Below are positions 6,618 through 10,527 of a stretch of DNA of 10,527 nucleotides, piece after piece. Each line of letters starts with the position of its first letter. The first letter of the stretch is position 1. This DNA comes from Flavobacteriales bacterium (GTDB lineage Bacteria > Bacteroidota > Bacteroidia > Flavobacteriales_D > Crocinitomicaceae): contig CANHQC010000045.1 of the NCBI GenBank assembly GCA_947462695.1, positions 1-10,527 of the forward strand, given 5' to 3'. A model generated the notes under the pieces. That model was not told where the DNA came from. It saw only the letters and a program-made list of their open reading frames with translations, and did no database searches. The position numbers were made by a program, and so were the translations under genes.

Positions 6618-7484
6618 ATGAGACAACTAAAAATTACAAAGTCCATTACCAATCGTGAAAGTCAGTCGTTAGACAAGTACTTACAGGATATTGGAAAAGA
6701 AGAGTTGATCACCGCTGAAGAAGAGGTAGAATTAGCCCGAAAAATTAAACAAGGAGACCAACGAGCTCTTGAGAAATTAACCAGAGCGAATTTGCGTTTT
6801 GTTGTATCAGTAGCAAAGCAATACCAGAATCAAGGACTAACTCTTCCGGATTTAATTAACGAAGGAAATTTAGGATTGATTAAAGCTGCTCAAAAATTTG
6901 ACGAAACACGAGGGTTTAAATTCATTTCATATGCAGTATGGTGGATTCGTCAATCGATCTTACAGGCGTTAGCTGAACAAGCGCGTATTGTGCGTTTGCC
7001 GCTTAACCAAGTAGGTTCATTGAACAAAATCAACAAGGCTTTCTCACGATTGGAGCAAGAATTTGAACGCCCACCCTCAGCTGAAGAATTAGCAGAAGCG
7101 CTTGAAGTTCCTGAAGATAAAATCAAAGAGAGCCTTAATGTCAGCGGTCGACACGTATCAATGGATGCGCCTCTTTCTACCTCAGAAGATGGAGGAACGT
7201 TAATGGATGTAATGGCGAACACCGATTCACCTAAAGCGGATCACGCATTAATGGCTGAATCACTGCAAAAAGAAATTGAACGCTCGCTTTCTACGCTAAC
7301 GGATAAAGAACGAGAAATTATTCGACTATTCTTTGGCATTGGTATGAATCACGGATTAACGCTTGAAGAAATTGGAGCTAAATTCAATTTAACACGAGAG
7401 CGCGTGAGGCAAATTAAAGAAAAAGCCATTCGACGGCTTCGACATACGTCACGAAACAAATTGTTAAAGGCTTATTTAGGCTAA
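6618..7484 (+). CDS. rpoD: Primary RNA polymerase sigma factor RpoD/SigA
   Basis: Directs core RNA polymerase to housekeeping promoters. The 288-aa length, with no region 1.1 and only a short non-conserved segment, is typical of the Bacteroidota primary sigma. Region 1.2 starts at about 17 ([10 protein letters not shown]); region 2 covers about 55-125, including the core-binding LIKAAQKFD block and the -10 reading [13 protein letters not shown] (100-112); region 3 about 128-205; region 4 about 215-285, ending in the helix-turn-helix [20 protein letters not shown] (248-267). It has its own promoter at 6538-6570 and is followed 5 bp later by a terminator hairpin, so it is probably a single-gene transcript. 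The pairing of this type of sigma with TAnnTTTG promoters is consistent with the sites seen in this window. Confidence 0.97.
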   Translation: MRQLKITKSITNRESQSLDKYLQDIGKEELITAEEEVELARKIKQGDQRALEKLTRANLRFVVSVAKQYQNQGLTLPDLINEGNLGLIKAAQKFDETRGFKFISYAVWWIRQSILQALAEQARIVRLPLNQVGSLNKINKAFSRLEQEFERPPSAEELAEALEVPEDKIKESLNVSGRHVSMDAPLSTSEDGGTLMDVMANTDSPKADHALMAESLQKEIERSLSTLTDKEREIIRLFFGIGMNHGLTLEEIGAKFNLTRERVRQIKEKAIRRLRHTSRNKLLKAYLG

Positions 7485-7489
7485 TAACG

Positions 7490-7528
7490 AAAAGGCTTCC
7501 TACGATTGTGGGGAGCCTTTTCTGCTTT
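7490..7528 (+). terminator. Rho-independent terminator of rpoD
   Basis: AAAAGGCTTCC (7490-7500) pairs with GGGAGCCTTTT (7511-7521) in an 11-bp stem with one G-U pair and a 10-nt loop, starting 5 bp after the rpoD stop codon and followed by the T-rich stretch CTGCTTTA. Confidence 0.85.
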
Positions 7529-7537
7529 ATATACCTG
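7506..7537 (+). promoter_or_regulatory. Weak candidate promoter for the GAPDH gene
   Basis: ATTG ending at 7508, a 21-bp spacer and TATACCTG at 7530-7537 loosely fit the -33/-7 pattern, about 30 bp before the GAPDH start. The -33 part overlaps the rpoD terminator loop and the -7 part has two mismatches, so this is tentative; it is listed because no better match exists in the 83-bp gap. Confidence 0.2.
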
Positions 7538-7567
7538 TAATTTTTAATTCATCAAATACACTGAAAA

Positions 7568-9019
7568 ATGGAAGCTGCATTGGGCTACGAAAAAGAGTTA
7601 AAGGCATACGTTGAAAGAGAACGCGCTGCTGTGAAACTATCAAACATGGTCGGAGGACTACTCTATGACAAAGGAATTGAGCTGGTTCTTTTTAGAAATC
7701 ACCTTACAGATACCACCATCTCTGAAATTTTAAACTTACATGAGTACGCCAGAAATGTAGTTCACAAACCAATTGATGTCTTCACATCGTCTGAATTGGC
7801 TGAAGAAATCTACAAAATGGATTTAGCGCCATCGAAGTTAGATATAGGTAAGTTATCTAGCCAATGGCTTGCCGAATCTGCAAACTTTAGCTCGAAAGCT
7901 GAATTCTTAGCTCAAAAACTAGCTTCTTTCGGAAGCAACACTTCTAAAACGATTGAACCGAGAGATGTAGTGCTTTATGGGTTCGGCCGAATTGGTCGTT
8001 TAGCAGCCCGTGAGCTTATCAAGCAAGCAGGAAAAGGTCAACAACTTCGTTTGCGCGCAATCGTCACTCGCGGATCTAGTGATGCAGATATCATCAAACG
8101 TGCCTCTTTATTAAGAAATGATTCTGTTCACGGCTCATTCAGAGGATCTGTTATTGAAGACCTTGAAAACAAGTGCCTCATTATAAACGGACAAATCGTT
8201 CGAATGATTGATGCTGCTAATCCAGAAGACATCGATTATACTCAATACGGCATCAACAATGCGCTAATCATTGACAATACAGGTGTTTTTACAAATCGTG
8301 AGGCGCTTTCTCGACACCTTAAAGCCAAAGGTGTAGCCAAAGTTTTATTAACAGCGCCGGGGAAAGAAATTCCAAACATCGTATATGGAATCAACCAAGG
8401 TTCATTAGACGTTGAAAACGAAACGATTTTCTCAGCAGCTTCTTGCACAACAAATGCCATTTCACCCGTTTTAAAAGTCGTTAATGACAAGTTTGGTGTG
8501 GTGAAAGGACATATCGAAACGGTTCATGCATATACCAACGACCAAAACCTTCTCGACAATATGCATAAAAAACCAAGAAGAGGTCGGTCTGCAGCAATCA
8601 ATATGGTGATCACATCAACTGGAGCTGGAAGTGCTGTAACAAAAGTAATTCCTGATATGAAGGATAAATTGACAGCGAATGCAGTACGTGTCCCAACTCC
8701 AAATGGTTCATTGGCTATTTTAAGTCTTGAATTGGAAAACACTACTTCCGTAGAGGAAATCAATGGACTGCTTCGTGAAGCATCGTTGCAAGGCGAATTG
8801 GTAAATCAAATTTACTACAGTTACGATCCCGAGCTTGTATCCAGTGATATTATCGGAAACACATGCTGTTCTGTATTTGATTCACATGCAACAATCGTTT
8901 CAAACGATGGAAAAAATGTGGTATTGTACGCATGGTACGACAATGAATTTGGCTATACGAAACAAGTTATTCGCTTGGCAAAACACATTTCAAAAGTACA
9001 ACGATTGATTTATTATTAA
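7568..9019 (+). CDS. gap: Glyceraldehyde-3-phosphate dehydrogenase, long form with N-terminal extension
   Basis: Interconverts glyceraldehyde-3-phosphate and 1,3-bisphosphoglycerate in the cytoplasm. The 483 aa are about 150 more than a classic GAPDH: residues 1-130 form a mostly helical extension of unknown role, also known in other long bacterial GAPDHs. The Rossmann loop is YGFGRIGR (137-144); the catalytic Cys293 lies in SCTTN and His320 in HAYTNDQ; RVPTPNGS (374-381) and WYDNEFGY (456-463) complete the family signature. At the end of beta-2, where NAD-specific enzymes have Asp (position 32 in the classic numbering), this protein has Arg168, and the classic Leu-Pro pair (187-188) is Asn331-Met332. 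Both changes suggest NADP or dual cofactor use and possibly a gluconeogenic role; this is inference. An in-frame TGA one codon upstream of the ATG fixes the start. Flanked by terminators on both sides, so likely a single-gene unit. Confidence 0.95.
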   Translation: MEAALGYEKELKAYVERERAAVKLSNMVGGLLYDKGIELVLFRNHLTDTTISEILNLHEYARNVVHKPIDVFTSSELAEEIYKMDLAPSKLDIGKLSSQWLAESANFSSKAEFLAQKLASFGSNTSKTIEPRDVVLYGFGRIGRLAARELIKQAGKGQQLRLRAIVTRGSSDADIIKRASLLRNDSVHGSFRGSVIEDLENKCLIINGQIVRMIDAANPEDIDYTQYGINNALIIDNTGVFTNREALSRHLKAKGVAKVLLTAPGKEIPNIVYGINQGSLDVENETIFSAASCTTNAISPVLKVVNDKFGVVKGHIETVHAYTNDQNLLDNMHKKPRRGRSAAINMVITSTGAGSAVTKVIPDMKDKLTANAVRVPTPNGSLAILSLELENTTSVEEINGLLREASLQGELVNQIYYSYDPELVSSDIIGNTCCSVFDSHATIVSNDGKNVVLYAWYDNEFGYTKQVIRLAKHISKVQRLIYY

Positions 9020-9039
9020 TTGAATTTGTATTTCATTCT

Positions 9040-9077
9040 AAAAAAAAAGCGGAGCCTTACTTAGACTCCGCTTTTTT
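9040..9077. terminator. Bidirectional terminator between GAPDH and lipoprotein genes
   Basis: AAAAAAGCGGAG (9043-9054) pairs perfectly with CTCCGCTTTTTT (9066-9077); the loop is 11 nt. An A-run on one side and a T-run on the other let the same hairpin end transcription of gap (plus) and of the TonB receptor-lipoprotein pair (minus), whose stop codon is only 6 bp away. Confidence 0.9.
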
Positions 9078-9082
9078 GCTTC

Positions 9083-9295
9083 TTAATGACCGTGACAGTG
9101 CACTTCGTAAAGCGTATCACCTACAGCAATTCCGTTACTTTCTAAAGTCGAAAGTTCGTCACCACACTTCTCTCCTAGTTCAACCGTTTCAGTTGAATTA
9201 AGGTCATAATGGCAATCTGAACATTCTTCTTTGTTGCACGAAACGAATGCCACTCCAGCAACAAGTACTACCAATGTAATTTTGATTGTTTTCAT
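9083..9295 (-). CDS. Small Cys/His-rich putative lipoprotein, function unknown
   Basis: I do not recognise this 70-aa protein. It has a clear lipoprotein signal: Lys at 2 and 5, a hydrophobic core (7-18) and the lipobox FVSC with Cys20 as the lipid-bearing residue, so the mature part is about 50 residues. That part carries four more cysteines (25, 28, 44, 67) and ends in HCHGH. Cys25-Ser-Asp-Cys28-His29 formally matches the CxxCH haem c motif, but the even number of cysteines and the small size fit two disulfides or a metal site just as well. Its start overlaps the stop of the TonB-dependent receptor in an ATGA, so the two are made together; a role as periplasmic or surface partner of that receptor, perhaps for a metal, is inference. 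A strong terminator follows 6 bp after its stop. Confidence 0.75.
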   Translation of the reverse strand: MKTIKITLVVLVAGVAFVSCNKEECSDCHYDLNSTETVELGEKCGDELSTLESNGIAVGDTLYEVHCHGH

Positions 9296-10527
9296 TTGGT
9301 TGATTTTAAGGGTTGATTAAACTGATAAGAAATGGAAATGAAGAAATTTCTTCCCGGATGTTCCATTCCGATATTTTTAAGACGAGACAAGTGATCGATA
9401 TAAGAAGAATTCAGCACATTCTTTACACCAATTTTAAATCCAATGGGATGTTGTTTGAAAGCAAGTCTACCATTCAACGATAAATGTATGAGGTGATATG
9501 GAGCAGAAGAAGTTTCAAATTCAGCTGTTCTATACTGGCCAAAATGAAGAATGTACTGAAGCAACACATCTTCCAATTGTACGATTGATTTCATTCCAAG
9601 CGAAAAACGCACCGTATTAGATAAGCGATTTTGAGGCATTAAAGGCAATGACCTTCCTGAATCCGTTTCCGTATATATGAATGAATAATTGCTTTCGGTG
9701 TGCACACGGTGAGCAAAGTGCGGATGGTAATGCAAGGCCACATCCACTCCAGACATATGAACAATAGGAACTTGTTCGTACTTAAAGACGGGAAAGGACT
9801 CAATTAGTGAATCTGTGGGCGATATTGCAATAAAATTGTTGAAGAACGTATAAAACGGATTAAGTTGAACTTCGAAGTGCTCACCGTGGTATTCTGCAGT
9901 AAAATCAAACTGATTGGCCGTTTCTGGTTCAAGTGTTGGATCCCCTACCTCATACCTTAACGAACCGTGATGCACGCCATTCGACAATAACTCGCTATAA
10001 TGAGGCGCCCTAAAACCGCTTGAAACATTAGCTCTGAACGTATATTTATTAAAATTCCGTACTCCACCTAACGCGTAATTAAATCCTGTAAATTGTCTTT
10101 TTAATGCGCTGAATTCCTCACCTGTCTGTAATGAATTGATTTGCCTAAGGTCATATCGAACACCTCCTTGCCAAGCCCAATTATCGAGTTCTAATTTGAG
10201 TAAGGAAAAGGCTCCTGCATCGATTTGAGAAGCGTTAGGCAATAAATACTCGAGTGCGTTATCACCATTTTCGATCACCTGAAACATCCCTTGAATTCCG
10301 CTCACTAAGGATAATTTAGTATTGAATCTGTGATCTACTTTCACTTGGGCAATAGAATTCGATTGGATTAACGCAAGTCCAGGAATAGTCACTTTATCTT
10401 CAAATTCATCGAGGTCATTCCAAGATTCCCCAAGCAATAAAGACACCTCCGTTTTTCTGAGAAAGAGCTTTTGCTCAAGCGAAAAGTAATGGTTATGAAA
10501 ATCTTGAACAGGAATTATTCTTCTCCG
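9292..10527 (-). CDS. TonB-dependent outer-membrane receptor, C-terminal part (5' end outside window)
   Basis: Transports a bound ligand through a 22-strand barrel using TonB energy. The frame is open to the window edge (411 residues visible); a GTG at 10446 is internal, not the start, since coding continues upstream of it. The plug domain and TonB box are outside the window. Visible barrel signatures are FRAPHYSELLSNGVHHG (about 9964-10020), then RYEVGDPTLEPE, the strand motif PQNRLSNTVRFSL, NVLNSSYIDHLSRLKNIG with PGRN (around 9346-9405), and a last strand FFISISYQF. The GVHHG...RYE.GDP.L..E and HLSRLK...PGRN blocks remind me of the ZnuD-like subgroup. A loop with five His in eleven residues (HYHPHFAHRVH, 9700-9732) also hints at a metal ligand. 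Eight extra residues follow the usual terminal Phe. It overlaps the downstream lipoprotein gene by 4 nt. Receptor class is secure; ligand is a guess. Confidence 0.9.
   Translation of the reverse strand, partial: RRRIIPVQDFHNHYFSLEQKLFLRKTEVSLLLGESWNDLDEFEDKVTIPGLALIQSNSIAQVKVDHRFNTKLSLVSGIQGMFQVIENGDNALEYLLPNASQIDAGAFSLLKLELDNWAWQGGVRYDLRQINSLQTGEEFSALKRQFTGFNYALGGVRNFNKYTFRANVSSGFRAPHYSELLSNGVHHGSLRYEVGDPTLEPETANQFDFTAEYHGEHFEVQLNPFYTFFNNFIAISPTDSLIESFPVFKYEQVPIVHMSGVDVALHYHPHFAHRVHTESNYSFIYTETDSGRSLPLMPQNRLSNTVRFSLGMKSIVQLEDVLLQYILHFGQYRTAEFETSSAPYHLIHLSLNGRLAFKQHPIGFKIGVKNVLNSSYIDHLSRLKNIGMEHPGRNFFISISYQFNQPLKSTK

Noticed and set aside
9292..10446. GTG at 10446 as the true start of the TonB receptor gene
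   Set aside because: The frame continues open for 27 more codons to the window edge with barrel-like residues, and a start there would leave a barrel without plug or signal peptide; the gene is cut by the window.
1..10527. Mobile element, phage, CRISPR, toxin-antitoxin or defence system
   Set aside because: No transposase, integrase, spaced direct repeats, terminal inverted repeats, tRNA or small toxin-like pair was seen; all sizeable frames are explained by known housekeeping or envelope families, except the 70-aa lipoprotein.

Overview
The window looks like chromosomal DNA of a Bacteroidota bacterium, probably of the Flavobacteriia. The evidence is a short primary sigma factor (288 aa) with no region 1.1, a -33/-7 promoter of the TTTG-N-TAnnTTTG type in front of it, weak or absent Shine-Dalgarno sequences, a TonB-dependent receptor, a GAPDH with a long N-terminal extension, and moderate-to-low GC. 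I see no mobile element, CRISPR array, tRNA, rRNA or phage gene. Almost everything is well-known housekeeping or envelope biology, and I did not find a clearly new system.

Left half (1-4898), minus strand: a very tight five-gene array read from right to left. It runs dapF (diaminopimelate epimerase), 11 bp, GNAT acetyltransferase, 19-bp overlap, mltG (murein lytic transglycosylase), 4 bp, a Tat-exported glycosylasparaginase, 20-bp overlap, then an exported GH2 beta-mannosidase whose 3' end is cut by the window edge. The first part makes and trims peptidoglycan. The last two genes are enzymes that together could take apart the core of N-linked glycoproteins. The mannosidase fills 1-1529; its reading frame has no stop inside the window.

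Middle (4899-9082), plus strand: a divergent promoter region, then a DegP/HtrA periplasmic protease, then rpoD with a textbook Bacteroidota promoter bracketed by a 9-bp inverted repeat, a rho-independent terminator, and a 483-aa GAPDH whose cofactor-pocket residues point away from strict NAD use. A strong hairpin with A and T tracts at 9043-9077 separates this from the convergent genes to the right and should stop transcription from both sides.

Right end (9083-10527), minus strand: the C-terminal 411 residues of a TonB-dependent outer-membrane receptor, joined by an ATGA overlap to a 70-aa Cys/His-rich lipoprotein. Receptor motifs and a His-rich stretch make metal uptake a reasonable guess for this pair, but that is inference. 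There is no gene-free stretch over 300 bases; the largest gaps are 121 bp (4899-5019) and 131 bp (6487-6617), both promoter regions.
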